Shown one piece after another: positions 51,306 to 61,497 of a stretch of 64,000 bases of DNA (the stretch's first letter is position 1; every line of letters begins with the position of its first letter). The notes below the pieces were generated by a model. The model worked only from the letters and a program-made list of their open reading frames with translations, was not told the origin of the DNA and ran no database searches. The DNA comes from Roseomonas sp. AR75 (GTDB taxonomy: Bacteria > Pseudomonadota > Alphaproteobacteria > Acetobacterales > Acetobacteraceae): assembly GCF_005222815.1 (NCBI RefSeq), contig NZ_STGB01000004.1, positions 62,001-126,000 on the forward strand, written 5' to 3'. A program made the translations under genes and the position numbers.

Positions 51306-52283
51306 ATGGCTACGCCTAAGGTCGCGATCGCCTGCCAGGGCGGCGGCAGCCACGCCGCCTTCGCCGCGGGCGTGCTGCACGAACTCCTCTCGCCCGCGCA
51401 TCGCGACCGCTTCGACCTGCTGGCGCTGTCCGGCACCTCCGGCGGCGCGGTCTGCGCGGCGCTGGCCTGGTCGGGGCTGCTGGCCGCAGGGCCGGAGGAG
51501 TCGCGGCGCCGGCTGCACGGCTTCTGGCATGACCTCGGCGCGCGCGATCCGCTGGATGCCTGGGTGAATGCCTGGACCCAGCTGCTGTTCAGCCTGCCCT
51601 TCACCGTGAACGCCAGCCCCTATGCCTATTCCCCCGCCGCCGAGCCGCGGCTGCGCGAACTCCTGGCCAGATGGGTTCAGCCCGAGGCGCTGCCCGCCGA
51701 CCGGGCCGCCCGCACGCGGCCCTTCCTGCGCCTCGGCGTCGCCGATGTGCTGAACGGCGGTGGCGCCGCGCTGGATGGCGAGAACGAAAAATTCTCGATG
51801 GATGACGTGGTGGCCTCGGCCGCGGTGCCGCCGCTGTTCCGCGCCGTCGCCGCGCGCGGCAAGCTCTGGTGGGACGGGCTCTATGCCCACAACCCGCCCA
51901 TCGGCTCCCTGCTCGACCTGCCGGAGAAGCCCGACGAGATCTGGGTGGTCCGCCTCAACCCGCTGCGGCGGCGGGAGGAGCCGCGGACGGTGGACGCCAT
52001 CGAGGACCGGCGCAACGAGATGGCGGGCAACCTGCCGCTCGACCAGGAGCTGACGGGCATCGCCCTGGTGAATCGCATGCTCGCCGCCGCGCCGGCGCTG
52101 AACGCACGCTTCGGCTATCGCCCGATCACCGTGCGGGAGGTCGCGATGCCGCTCGAGGAGCTGCCCTACCAGTCCAAGCTCGACCGTTCGCCGGCGCAGC
52201 TGCATCGGCTGATGGCGCTCGGCCAGGATCTCGCGCCGACGCTGTTCGGTGCGGCCTCGGTGGTGGTGCCGCCGGAGGGCTGA
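51306..52283 (+). CDS. Patatin-like phospholipase
   Basis: The 325-residue protein shows the patatin oxyanion region ACQGGGSHAAFAAGVL, the nucleophile elbow ALSGTSGGAVCAAL (GxSxG) near residue 38, and a DG motif in LWWDGLYAHNPPIGSL near residue 195 that supplies the catalytic aspartate. The residue after DG is Leu instead of the usual Ala/Gly. RFGYRPITVREVAMPLEELP is a family-like tail. Substrate and cellular location are unknown; no signal peptide is visible. Confidence 0.88.
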   Translation: MATPKVAIACQGGGSHAAFAAGVLHELLSPAHRDRFDLLALSGTSGGAVCAALAWSGLLAAGPEESRRRLHGFWHDLGARDPLDAWVNAWTQLLFSLPFTVNASPYAYSPAAEPRLRELLARWVQPEALPADRAARTRPFLRLGVADVLNGGGAALDGENEKFSMDDVVASAAVPPLFRAVAARGKLWWDGLYAHNPPIGSLLDLPEKPDEIWVVRLNPLRRREEPRTVDAIEDRRNEMAGNLPLDQELTGIALVNRMLAAAPALNARFGYRPITVREVAMPLEELPYQSKLDRSPAQLHRLMALGQDLAPTLFGAASVVVPPEG

Positions 52284-52335
52284 CGCGACGCGGGCCGAAG
52301 GTCTAGACCGGGGCAAGCCTCGCCCGGAGACCCGA

Positions 52336-53619
52336 TTGGCCGCGCTGTTCCGAGACCGCCGCTTCCTGGTCATGCTCGCGCTGGGCTTCGCGGCCGGCAT
52401 CCCGCTGCCGCTCACCGGCTTCACGCTGCGGCAGTGGATGAGCGAATCCGACATCCCGCTCGCCGCCATCGGGCTGACGGCGCTGATCGGCCTCGCCTAC
52501 GCCTTCAAGTTCCTCTGGTCGCCGGTGCTGGACCATGCGCCGCCGCCGCTGTTCCGCGGGCTGGGCCGGCGGCGCGGATGGCTGGCGACGATCCAGCCGC
52601 TGCTCGCCGCCGCGATCCTGGCGCTCGGCTTCACCGATCCGGCACGCGGCGCGCAGCTGACGGTGGCGATCGCGGTGCTCGTCGCCTTCCTCTCCGCCAC
52701 GCAGGACATCGTGGTCGATGCCTACCGCATCGAGGTGCTGGAGGAACGGCAGCAGGGCTATGGGCTCGCCTGCTACATCTGGGGCTATCGCGGCGCGCTG
52801 CTGGCCTCGAACGCGGGCGCGCTGGCGATGGCGACCTTCGCCGGCTGGGCCGCGGCGTTTGCGATGTGCGCGGGGCTGATCGGCATCGGCTTCCTGGCCG
52901 TGCTGCTGGGGCCGGAGCCGGAGGCGCGGGCCGTGGCCGCCACCAGCTGGTCGCAGCGCATCCGCGCCGCGGTGGTGGATCCCTTCGCCGACTTCATGCG
53001 GCGGCGCTACTGGGTGGCGATCCTGGCCTTCGTCACGCTGTTCAAGCTCGGCGAGGCGCTGGCCGGCGTGATGACCGCGCCCTTCTATCGCGAGCTCGGC
53101 TTCTCCCGCCTCGAGGTCGCGGCGGTGAGCAGCGTCTTCGGCCTGGTGGCGACGCTCGCGGGCGCGCTGGCCGGCGGTTATGTCGTGGCGCGGCTGGGCA
53201 CGGCGCGCGCGCTGATCGTCACGGGCATCCTGCAGATGCTGTCGAACCTGATGTATGTGGCGCTGGCGCAGGCCGGCCATTCGATGCCGATGCTCTGGGC
53301 GCAGGTGGGCGTCGAGAACTTCACGGACGGATTGGCGGACGCCGCCTTCGTCACCTACCTGAGCATGCTGACCAGCCGCGCCTTCACGGCCACGCAGTAT
53401 GCGCTGCTGTCCTCTCTGGCAGCGGTGCCGCTGCGCACGCTGGCCGGCACATCCGGCTGGCTGGCGGAGGGGCTGGGCTGGTCCTGGTTCTTCGTGCTGA
53501 CCACGGCGGCCGCGCTGCCGGCCATGGCGATCATGCTTTTTCTTCTTTCGCGCCTGCCGCCGCGCGAGGATGCGCCGCCGGCCGAGGTCGCCCCGATCCC
53601 CGACGAGGTCGCACGATGA
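52336..53619 (+). CDS. MFS permease, AmpG-like (muropeptide uptake)
   Basis: A 427-residue inner-membrane protein with about 12 hydrophobic segments. The N-terminal region GFAAGIPLPLTGFTLRQWMS and AYAFKFLWSPVLDHAPPP, then RRRGWLATIQPLLAAAI and SATQDIVVDAYRIEVLE, are characteristic of AmpG, which imports anhydromuropeptides for cell-wall recycling. The start is uncertain; the TTG at 52336 has GGAG seven bases upstream and yields a family-like N-terminus. It overlaps the next gene by four bases. Confidence 0.87.
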   Translation: MAALFRDRRFLVMLALGFAAGIPLPLTGFTLRQWMSESDIPLAAIGLTALIGLAYAFKFLWSPVLDHAPPPLFRGLGRRRGWLATIQPLLAAAILALGFTDPARGAQLTVAIAVLVAFLSATQDIVVDAYRIEVLEERQQGYGLACYIWGYRGALLASNAGALAMATFAGWAAAFAMCAGLIGIGFLAVLLGPEPEARAVAATSWSQRIRAAVVDPFADFMRRRYWVAILAFVTLFKLGEALAGVMTAPFYRELGFSRLEVAAVSSVFGLVATLAGALAGGYVVARLGTARALIVTGILQMLSNLMYVALAQAGHSMPMLWAQVGVENFTDGLADAAFVTYLSMLTSRAFTATQYALLSSLAAVPLRTLAGTSGWLAEGLGWSWFFVLTTAAALPAMAIMLFLLSRLPPREDAPPAEVAPIPDEVAR

Positions 53620-53960
53620 GTGCCTATTGGCTGACGCCGCTGCTGCTTGTCGGCTCCAACGTGCTGATGACCTTCGCCTGGTACGGCCACCTGAAGGCGC
53701 CGTCCTGGCCGATGTGGTTGGCGATCCTGGTCTCCTGGGGGATCGCCTTCTTCGAATACTGCCTGGCCGTGCCGGCCAACCGGATCGGCTACGGCACCTT
53801 CACCGGACAGCAGCTCAAGGTGATGCAGGAAGTCATCACGCTGGCCGTCTTCGCGGTGTTCAGCGTGGCGTTCCTCGGCGAGCAGCTCCGCTGGAACTTC
53901 CTGGCCGCCGGCGCCTGCCTGGTGGCGGCCGTGGTGTTCATCTTCCTGCCGGTGGAGTAG
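53616..53960 (+). CDS. DUF486 (DMT-superfamily) small membrane protein
   Basis: A 114-residue protein with four membrane segments: YWLTPLLLVGSNVLMTFAWY, WLAILVSWGIAFFEYCLAV, VITLAVFAVFSVAFLG and FLAAGACLVAAVVFIFLPVE. The sequences YGHLK and YCLAVPANRIGYGTFTGQQL are DUF486 signatures. Members are annotated as DMT-family transport-like proteins of unknown substrate. It overlaps the AmpG-like gene (ATGA). Confidence 0.92.
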   Translation: MSAYWLTPLLLVGSNVLMTFAWYGHLKAPSWPMWLAILVSWGIAFFEYCLAVPANRIGYGTFTGQQLKVMQEVITLAVFAVFSVAFLGEQLRWNFLAAGACLVAAVVFIFLPVE

Positions 53961-53966
53961 CGCCCG

Positions 53967-54776
53967 CTACACCAGCGCCAGCACCCGCCCATGCCCGCCG
54001 GTGCCGCCGGCGATCTTGGGTGCGCCGGCGACCAGCGTGGTGCCCGTCGCCGGCACGGCGCCGAGATTGGCGATGCATTCGATGCCCCAGCGGCCGCTGC
54101 CCAGCCACGCCTTGTGGAAGCCGAAGCTGGTGGAGCCGCCATGGTCCAGCGAGAGCGTATCGACCGCCACCGCCGCCACGTTGCGCTCGATCAGCAGCGG
54201 CGCGACATCCGGGCGGAATCCCGGGAAGCGCAGCGCGTTGCCCGACGCATTGCGGAAGCCCGGGCCGTTCGCGCGCGCATCCCAGCCGGAGTTCAGCGCC
54301 ACGCAGGCGCCGGCGGGGATGCGGCCATGCTGGCGCTCCAGCGCGGCGATGTCCTCGGGCGTCGCCTGGTAGTCGTTGTCGGCCTCGGCCTTGGCACGCA
54401 CATCCAGCACCACCAGCGGGCAGACCAGGTTGTCCGCGGGGATGCGGTCCACCGTGGCGCCATCGGTGGTGAAGTGGATCGGCGCGTCGAAATGCGTGCC
54501 GACATGCTCGTAGTAGGTGAACTTCATCACGTTGTAGCCGTCGCGCGCCAGCGTCATGGCCTGTTCCATCTCGAAGGCCGGCGCCCCGCCGAAGGTGGGA
54601 AAGTCCTTTCGCAGCGTGTGCGTCAGGTCCACCACGCGGCTGACCGGCGCGCTGCGCACCGCCTGCGCAGCCGCGGGCTGGACCGACAGTGCCGCGACCG
54701 AGGCGGCCATCGCGGCCATCACCCCGCGCCGTCCCAGGGACCGCGCAACCTTCCCCATCACGCAGGCATCGCACAT
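53967..54776 (-). CDS. Cyclase-family protein (kynurenine formamidase-like), exported
   Basis: The 269-residue protein has the cyclase metal motif YYEHVGTHFDAPIHF (HxGTHxDxPxHF), DLTHTLRKDFPTFGG near residue 45 and the C-terminal GIECIANLGAVPATGTTLVAG. It is preceded by a twin-arginine-like N-terminal signal (GRRGVMAAMAASVAALSV), so it is probably exported to the periplasm, in contrast to the cytoplasmic KynB. The start at 54776 follows AGGAG after ten bases. It is divergent from ald. The natural substrate is unknown. Confidence 0.88.
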   Translation of the reverse strand: MCDACVMGKVARSLGRRGVMAAMAASVAALSVQPAAAQAVRSAPVSRVVDLTHTLRKDFPTFGGAPAFEMEQAMTLARDGYNVMKFTYYEHVGTHFDAPIHFTTDGATVDRIPADNLVCPLVVLDVRAKAEADNDYQATPEDIAALERQHGRIPAGACVALNSGWDARANGPGFRNASGNALRFPGFRPDVAPLLIERNVAAVAVDTLSLDHGGSTSFGFHKAWLGSGRWGIECIANLGAVPATGTTLVAGAPKIAGGTGGHGRVLALV

Positions 54777-54865
54777 CGCCACGAAACTCCTCACCTTGGC
54801 GTGCGAGACTGCCGCATGGACGGGCCGCGCCGCCAGCGCGATCCTGCGGGCGACGGAGGTGACCC

Positions 54866-55981
54866 ATGCGCGTCGGCGTGCCGAAGGAAGTGAAGGTGCA
54901 TGAATACCGGGTCGGGCTGACGCCCGGCTCGGTGCGGGAGCTGGTGGCGCACGGGCACAGCGTGCTGGTGCAGCACGATGCCGGCGCGGCGATCGGTTTC
55001 CCCGACGCGGCATACGAGGCCGCCGGCGCGACGATCGCCGACGACGCCCGAAAAATCTTCGCGACGGCGGAGCTGGTGGTGAAGGTGAAGGAGCCGCAGC
55101 CGCACGAGTGGAGAATGCTGCGGCCGGGGCAGGTGCTGTTCACCTATCTGCATCTCGCGCCCGATCCGGAACAGACGAAGGGCCTGATGGAATCAGGCGC
55201 CAGCGCCGTGGCGTATGAGACGGTGACGGAGGCCGAGGGCGGGCTGCCGCTGCTGCGCCCGATGAGCGAGGTGGCCGGGCGCATGGCGCCGCAGGTCGGC
55301 GCCCGCTGCCTGGAGAAGGAGGCAGGCGGCGCGGGCATCCTGTTGGGCGGCGTGCCGGGCGTGCCCGGCGCGCGGGTGGCCATCATCGGCGGCGGCGTGG
55401 TGGGGGCGAATGCCGCGCGCATCGCGCATGGCATGCGCGCCCAGGTGACGGTGCTGGACCGCGCGCCGCGCGCGCTGCATGCGCTGGATGTCGAGTTCAA
55501 CGGTGCGGTGGACACGCGCTTCGCGACACATGAGGCGATCGAGACGACGGTCGCCGAATCCGACCTGGTGATCGGCGCCGTGCTGGTGCCGGGTGCCGCG
55601 GCGCCGAAGCTGGTGACGCGGGCGATGATCGCCGCGATGCGGCCGGGCAGCGTGGTGGTGGATGTCGCCATCGACCAGGGCGGCTGCTTCGAAACCTCGC
55701 GCCCCACCACCCATGCCGATCCGACCTATGTCGAGGAAGGCGTGGTGCATTACTGCGTCACCAACATGCCCGGTGCCGTGGCGCGCACCAGCGCGGTGGC
55801 GCTGAACAACGCGACGCTGCCCTTCACGCTGCAGATCGCGGACAAGGGGCTGGCGCGGGCCTGCGCGGAAAACCCGCATCTGGCGCAGGGGCTGAACGTG
55901 CATGCCGGCGCGGTCACGCATCCGGCAGTGGCGGCGGCGCTTGGCCTCGGGCATACCCCGCTGGAGCGCGCCTTCGCGTAA
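54866..55981 (+). CDS. ald: Alanine dehydrogenase
   Basis: NAD-dependent oxidative deamination of L-alanine to pyruvate. The 371-residue protein begins MRVGVPKEVKVHEYRVGLTP, followed by ELVVKVKEPQPHEW with the substrate-binding region, FTYLHLAPD, VAIIGGGVVGANAARIAHGM as the nucleotide motif, and VVVDVAIDQGGCFETSRPTT. All are diagnostic. The length and motifs match Ald rather than the transhydrogenase PntA. Confidence 0.97.
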   Translation: MRVGVPKEVKVHEYRVGLTPGSVRELVAHGHSVLVQHDAGAAIGFPDAAYEAAGATIADDARKIFATAELVVKVKEPQPHEWRMLRPGQVLFTYLHLAPDPEQTKGLMESGASAVAYETVTEAEGGLPLLRPMSEVAGRMAPQVGARCLEKEAGGAGILLGGVPGVPGARVAIIGGGVVGANAARIAHGMRAQVTVLDRAPRALHALDVEFNGAVDTRFATHEAIETTVAESDLVIGAVLVPGAAAPKLVTRAMIAAMRPGSVVVDVAIDQGGCFETSRPTTHADPTYVEEGVVHYCVTNMPGAVARTSAVALNNATLPFTLQIADKGLARACAENPHLAQGLNVHAGAVTHPAVAAALGLGHTPLERAFA

Positions 55982-56057
55982 CGAACGGATGGGAACCGTT
56001 CGGCGCCAGGGCGCTTACCGCTTCCGCAACACGCTTCCGCAACCGGGGGACACCGCC

Positions 56058-56306
56058 ATGGGCTTCATCTGGACCATTCTGATCGGCTTCCTGGCCGGCG
56101 TAGTCGCCAAATTCCTGATGCCGGGCAACCAGTCCGGCGGCTTCATCGTGACGACGCTGCTCGGCATCGTCGGCGCGGTGGTGGCCACGCTGATCGGCCA
56201 GTCCATCGGCTGGTATCGTGCCGGCGAGGGCGCCGGCTTCATCGGCGCGGTGGTCGGCGCCGTCATCCTGCTGGCGCTGTTCCGCGCCTTCGCCGCGCGG
56301 CGCTGA
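56058..56306 (+). CDS. GlsB/YeaQ/YmgE-family stress-response membrane protein
   Basis: An 82-residue inner-membrane protein with three helices: IWTILIGFLAGVVAKFLMPG, FIVTTLLGIVGAVVATLIGQ and FIGAVVGAVILLALFRAF, separated by glycine-rich loops. The PGNQSGGFIVT turn is the transglycosylase-associated (YeaQ) family signature. The role is thought to be stress-related but is not defined. It is convergent with typA. Confidence 0.93.
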   Translation: MGFIWTILIGFLAGVVAKFLMPGNQSGGFIVTTLLGIVGAVVATLIGQSIGWYRAGEGAGFIGAVVGAVILLALFRAFAARR

Positions 56307-56336
56307 ACGCCGCGCAGGGCCGGGAAGGAGGCGGCC

Positions 56337-58166
<1,830 letters not shown>

Positions 58167-58320
58167 GGATCGAATCCGGTTCCGTTCGGCCCGACCCCGC
58201 AAGACCCCGGGCAACCGTCATCCGACGGTCATCCAGGGCGAAACGCCGGGCCTTTGGCTTGATGCGGCGCACACATAGGCGCGCGAGGCCGAAAAAGCGA
58301 GCGGGAATCGGTGCGGGGCG

Positions 58321-58346
58321 CCCTCCCCGCCTTCTGGCGGGAAGGG
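58321..58346 (-). terminator. Terminator-like hairpin between the PfkB kinase gene and typA
   Basis: CCCT-c-CCCGCC pairs with GGCGGG-a-AGGG around the loop TTCT. On the minus strand it starts about ten bases past the kinase stop codon. There is no U-tract. It separates the kinase transcript from typA, 155 bases downstream; the rest of 58167-58320 shows no gene. Confidence 0.5.
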
Positions 58347-58356
58347 AGAGGCAGGA

Positions 58357-59334
58357 TCAGCCGACCAGGGCCTTCAGGTCCGCCTGCGGCCGGGCGCCGA
58401 AATGGCTGATGACCTCGGCGGCAGCCACGCTGCCCCAGCGGCCGCATTCGGCCAGCGCCAGGTCCTTCGCATGCGCGGCCAGGAAGCCGGCGGCATAGGC
58501 ATCGCCCGCGCCGGTGGTATCCACGACCGTGGTCGGCACCGCCTTCGCCTCCACCGTCTCGGCGCCGGCCGTGATCACGCTGCCCTTCTCGCTGCGGGTC
58601 ACCGCGGCCAGGCCGACCTCCTGCCGGACGGCGGCCAGCGCCGTCGCGAAATCCTCGGTCTCGTAGAGCGAGAGCAGCTCGGCCTCGTTGGCGAAGAGGA
58701 TGTCCGTCTCCTCCTTCACGAAGGCGCGGAAGGCGGCGCGGTGGCGGCCGACGCAGAAGGGATCGGACAGCGTCAGCGAGACCTTGCGGCCCGCCGCATG
58801 CGCGGCCTTGGCCGCCTTGCGGAAGGCGGCCTGGGCGGCCGGCGGGTCGAACAGGTAGCCCTCGAGGTAGGTGACGGCGGCGGAGGCGACCTCGGCCTCG
58901 TCCACGTCATCCGGGCCGAAGGCGACGCAGGCGCCAAGGAAGGTGTTCATGGTCCGCTGCGCATCCGGCGTCACCAGGATCAGGCAGCGTGCGGTTGGCG
59001 CGCCGCCCACGAGCGGCGCGGAGGGAAACCGCACGCCCGCCGCGCGGATGTCGTGCGCGAAGACCTTCCCAAGCCCGTCATCCGCGACCTTGCCCAGATA
59101 GCCCACCCGCGCGCCGAGCGCCGCGGCGACGGCGCAGGTGTTGCCCGCGGAGCCGCCCGAACTCTCCACCCCCGGCCCCATCGCGGCATAGATCCGCTCG
59201 GCCGCCGCGGCGTCGATCAGCGTCATGCCGCCCTTGGCCATGCCCTGCGCGGCCAGGAACGCATCGTCGGCGCGCGCGAGGACATCCACGATGGCGTTGC
59301 CGATGCCGAGCAGGTCGAGGGCAGGGGAGGTCAT
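58357..59334 (-). CDS. PfkB-family carbohydrate kinase, probable adenosine kinase
   Basis: A 325-residue ribokinase-fold enzyme. SSGGSAGNTCAVAAALGARV is the PfkB signature 1 region, and VVDTTGAGDAYAAGFLAAHA near residue 275 is signature 2 with the catalytic Asp (GAGD). The N-terminal LLGIGNAIVDVLARADDAFL and LSDPFCVGRHRAAFRAFVK are typical of the adenosine-kinase-like members found widely in alphaproteobacteria. The substrate is inferred from this similarity. Confidence 0.9.
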   Translation of the reverse strand: MTSPALDLLGIGNAIVDVLARADDAFLAAQGMAKGGMTLIDAAAAERIYAAMGPGVESSGGSAGNTCAVAAALGARVGYLGKVADDGLGKVFAHDIRAAGVRFPSAPLVGGAPTARCLILVTPDAQRTMNTFLGACVAFGPDDVDEAEVASAAVTYLEGYLFDPPAAQAAFRKAAKAAHAAGRKVSLTLSDPFCVGRHRAAFRAFVKEETDILFANEAELLSLYETEDFATALAAVRQEVGLAAVTRSEKGSVITAGAETVEAKAVPTTVVDTTGAGDAYAAGFLAAHAKDLALAECGRWGSVAAAEVISHFGARPQADLKALVG

Positions 59335-59411
59335 GTGTCTCTGGCGCCAGAAGGGGAATTGAAGGCGGCGGACGTTGCCGGAAGCGGCCGGGCGCCGCTA
59401 GTCCCTGGCCG

Positions 59412-60068
59412 ATGCTCGCACCCCTCTTCCTCGCCCTCGGCCAGCTCGGCGATCCCGCCTTCCGCCGGCCCCTGCTGCTCGGTGCCTTGCTGGCGCTGCT
59501 CGGCGGCATCGCGCTCGCCGCCGGGGTGAGCTGGGGCGTCGGCTGGCTTGCGGGCGGGGAGGGGTGGCTGGCCTCGCTGGCCGCCGCGGCTGGCGGGCTG
59601 CTGGTGATCCTGGCGATGTGGTGGCTGTTCGTGCCGATGCTGCTGGCCATCGCCAGCATCTTCACCGATGGCGTCGCGGCCGCGGTGGAGCGGCGGCACT
59701 ACCCGGCGCTGCCGCCGCCGCACGGCGCTTCCACCGCGGTGCAGGCCTGGGCGGGCGTGAAGCTGGCGCTGCAGATGGCGGCGCTGACCATCGTCATGCT
59801 GCCGCTGTCGCTGCTGATCCCGGTGATCGGCGCCGTCGCGCTCTGGGCGGTGGCGGCGGTCGGGCTGGGCGAGGGGCTGTTCCAGGGCGTGGCGCTGCGG
59901 CGCATGGCGCCCGCGCCGGCCAAGGCGCTGGCGCGCAGCCTGCGCACGCGCATCTGGGCGGTAGGCGGCGTCTTCGCGTTGATGGGCGCCGTGCCAGTGC
60001 TCAACCTGCTGGTTCCGGTGCTGGGAACCGCGGCGATGGTGCATGTGCTGTACCGCGCCGGGCGCTGA
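59412..60068 (+). CDS. EI24-domain (CysZ-like) membrane protein
   Basis: The 218-residue protein has about five membrane segments, among them LLLGALLALLGGIALAAGVSW, ASLAAAAGGLLVILAMWWLF, ALTIVMLPLSLLIPVIGAVA and VFALMGAVPVLNLLVPVLG. The VERRHYPALPPP linker and the C-terminal PVLNLLVPVLGTAAMVHVLY are characteristic of the EI24/CysZ-like family common in alphaproteobacteria. CysZ transports sulfate, but this subgroup is uncharacterised. Confidence 0.87.
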   Translation: MLAPLFLALGQLGDPAFRRPLLLGALLALLGGIALAAGVSWGVGWLAGGEGWLASLAAAAGGLLVILAMWWLFVPMLLAIASIFTDGVAAAVERRHYPALPPPHGASTAVQAWAGVKLALQMAALTIVMLPLSLLIPVIGAVALWAVAAVGLGEGLFQGVALRRMAPAPAKALARSLRTRIWAVGGVFALMGAVPVLNLLVPVLGTAAMVHVLYRAGR

Positions 60069-60278
60069 AACGAACCGCGCGCGGACGCATATGCGAAGCT
60101 TGTGGACAACTGCGCCGGAGGGCGGAGCGGGCCGTTGTCTCGGCGCGGCGGCCCATGTTAGCCCGGAGGTCGGCGCCGCGGGGACCAGGGATGCCCCGGG
60201 GCGCCCGGCGCGCCGCGCCGAACCGTCTCATTCCGGCGCGGTTTCGCCGCGTCGTGTCGCAGGGGGGCCAGCCGCGCC

Positions 60279-60917
60279 ATGAACGTGTTCCGCCGCCGCG
60301 ATTCCTCCGCCCCGGAACCGCAGCCGGCCACCGTGCCGACGGCGCGCGATCCCGATCTGGGCGTTCCGCCTCGCCTTCCACCCAGGGACAATCCGACCAT
60401 GAGCCTCGCGCCCAAGCCCGGCCCCGCGCCCACCCTTCCCGCCGGCCCGACCCCGCCCTCCGGCACGGCCATCCCGCCGCGGCCGACGCAGCTCGGCGGC
60501 GCCACGCCGGTCGGCGCGCCGCCCGCGCCGACGCCGCGCCCCGCCACGGACCGCCGCACCCTGGTGGTCGGGCGGGGCATCAGCCTGCAGGGCACCGTCA
60601 GCGAGGCCGAGCGCCTGGTGGTCGAGGGCACGGTCGAGAGCCAGATGATCCAGGCGACCGAGCTTTCGATCAGCGAGACCGGCGTCTTCAAGGGCGAGGT
60701 CCAGGTCGAGGATGCCGAGATCGCCGGCGTGTTCGACGGCACCATCACGGCGCGCGGCGCGCTGGTGATCCGCGCCACGGGCCAGGTGATCGGCGTGGCG
60801 CGCTGCCGCCGGCTCTCGGTCGAGGAAGGCGGGCAGATCTCCGGCCGCATGGAGATGATCGGCGACACGCCGGCACCCGTGGCGCCCGCGCCGCGCCCGG
60901 TTCCCGCCGAAGCCTGA
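60279..60917 (+). CDS. Bactofilin (polymer-forming cytoskeletal protein)
   Basis: A 212-residue protein with a proline-rich N-terminal tail (residues 1-90) and the bactofilin beta-helix domain: TLVVGRGISLQGTVSEAERL, VVEGTVESQMIQATELSISE, TGVFKGEVQVEDAEIAGVFD and GTITARGALVIRATGQVIG, each repeat ending in a short turn. Bactofilins polymerise into filaments that position cell-wall or stalk enzymes. AGGGGGG precedes the ATG. It overlaps the next gene by one base (TGATG). Confidence 0.93.
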   Translation: MNVFRRRDSSAPEPQPATVPTARDPDLGVPPRLPPRDNPTMSLAPKPGPAPTLPAGPTPPSGTAIPPRPTQLGGATPVGAPPAPTPRPATDRRTLVVGRGISLQGTVSEAERLVVEGTVESQMIQATELSISETGVFKGEVQVEDAEIAGVFDGTITARGALVIRATGQVIGVARCRRLSVEEGGQISGRMEMIGDTPAPVAPAPRPVPAEA

Positions 60918-61477
60918 TGCGCGGCACGGCGCCGGACCGGATGCGGCCGGCGCACCCTGCCCTGCTGCTCGCCCTGCTGCTGCCCGCCGCCTGCGCCCAG
61001 CCCGGCCCGACCGAGACGGCGCAACTGCTGGAGGAGGTGATGGCGACGCATCAGGCGAGCATCGAGGGGGTCGGCGGAAGGCCGGCCGCGGCCGCCATCG
61101 CCGCGGCGCCCTCTTCCGCCCCCGCGCGCCAGGCCGCCGCACCCATCCGCACGCCGGCCGCCGGCCCGGCGCCCGGCGCCGCCGGGGAGCTGGTCGGCCT
61201 CTCGCCGGAGGCGCTGCGGCAGCGCCTGGGTGAGCCGCGGCTGCGGCGCACCGAAGGGCCGGCCGAGGTCTGGCACTACCAGGCCAGCACCTGCCATCTC
61301 GACCTGGTCCTGTATCGCGAAGCCGGGCCGGTCCCGGGCCTGCGCGTGGCCTATGCCTCGGCACGCGCCTCCGGAACGGCGCGCCGCGCGGAGGCGGCCT
61401 GCCTCGGCGATATCGCGCGCGACGCGTCGCGGCCCGGCGCGCCCGCCACGACGGAGCCGGCGCTGCTGGGCGCCTAG
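60917..61477 (+). CDS. Conserved lipoprotein of unknown function
   Basis: The 186-residue protein has a signal peptide with lipobox (LLLALLLPAACAQ), an Ala/Pro-rich linker and a conserved C-terminal domain: LSPEALRQRLGEPRLRRTEG followed by AEVWHYQASTCHLDLVLYRE and a second cysteine in AEAACLGDI. The G-E-P-x-x-R-R-x-E-G ... AEVWxYxxxxCxLDLxLY pattern occurs in uncharacterised alphaproteobacterial lipoproteins. It is coupled to the bactofilin gene, which suggests a shared envelope role. Confidence 0.82.
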   Translation: MRGTAPDRMRPAHPALLLALLLPAACAQPGPTETAQLLEEVMATHQASIEGVGGRPAAAAIAAAPSSAPARQAAAPIRTPAAGPAPGAAGELVGLSPEALRQRLGEPRLRRTEGPAEVWHYQASTCHLDLVLYREAGPVPGLRVAYASARASGTARRAEAACLGDIARDASRPGAPATTEPALLGA

Positions 61478-61497
61478 CGCCGGGCGGCTGGGAACCG

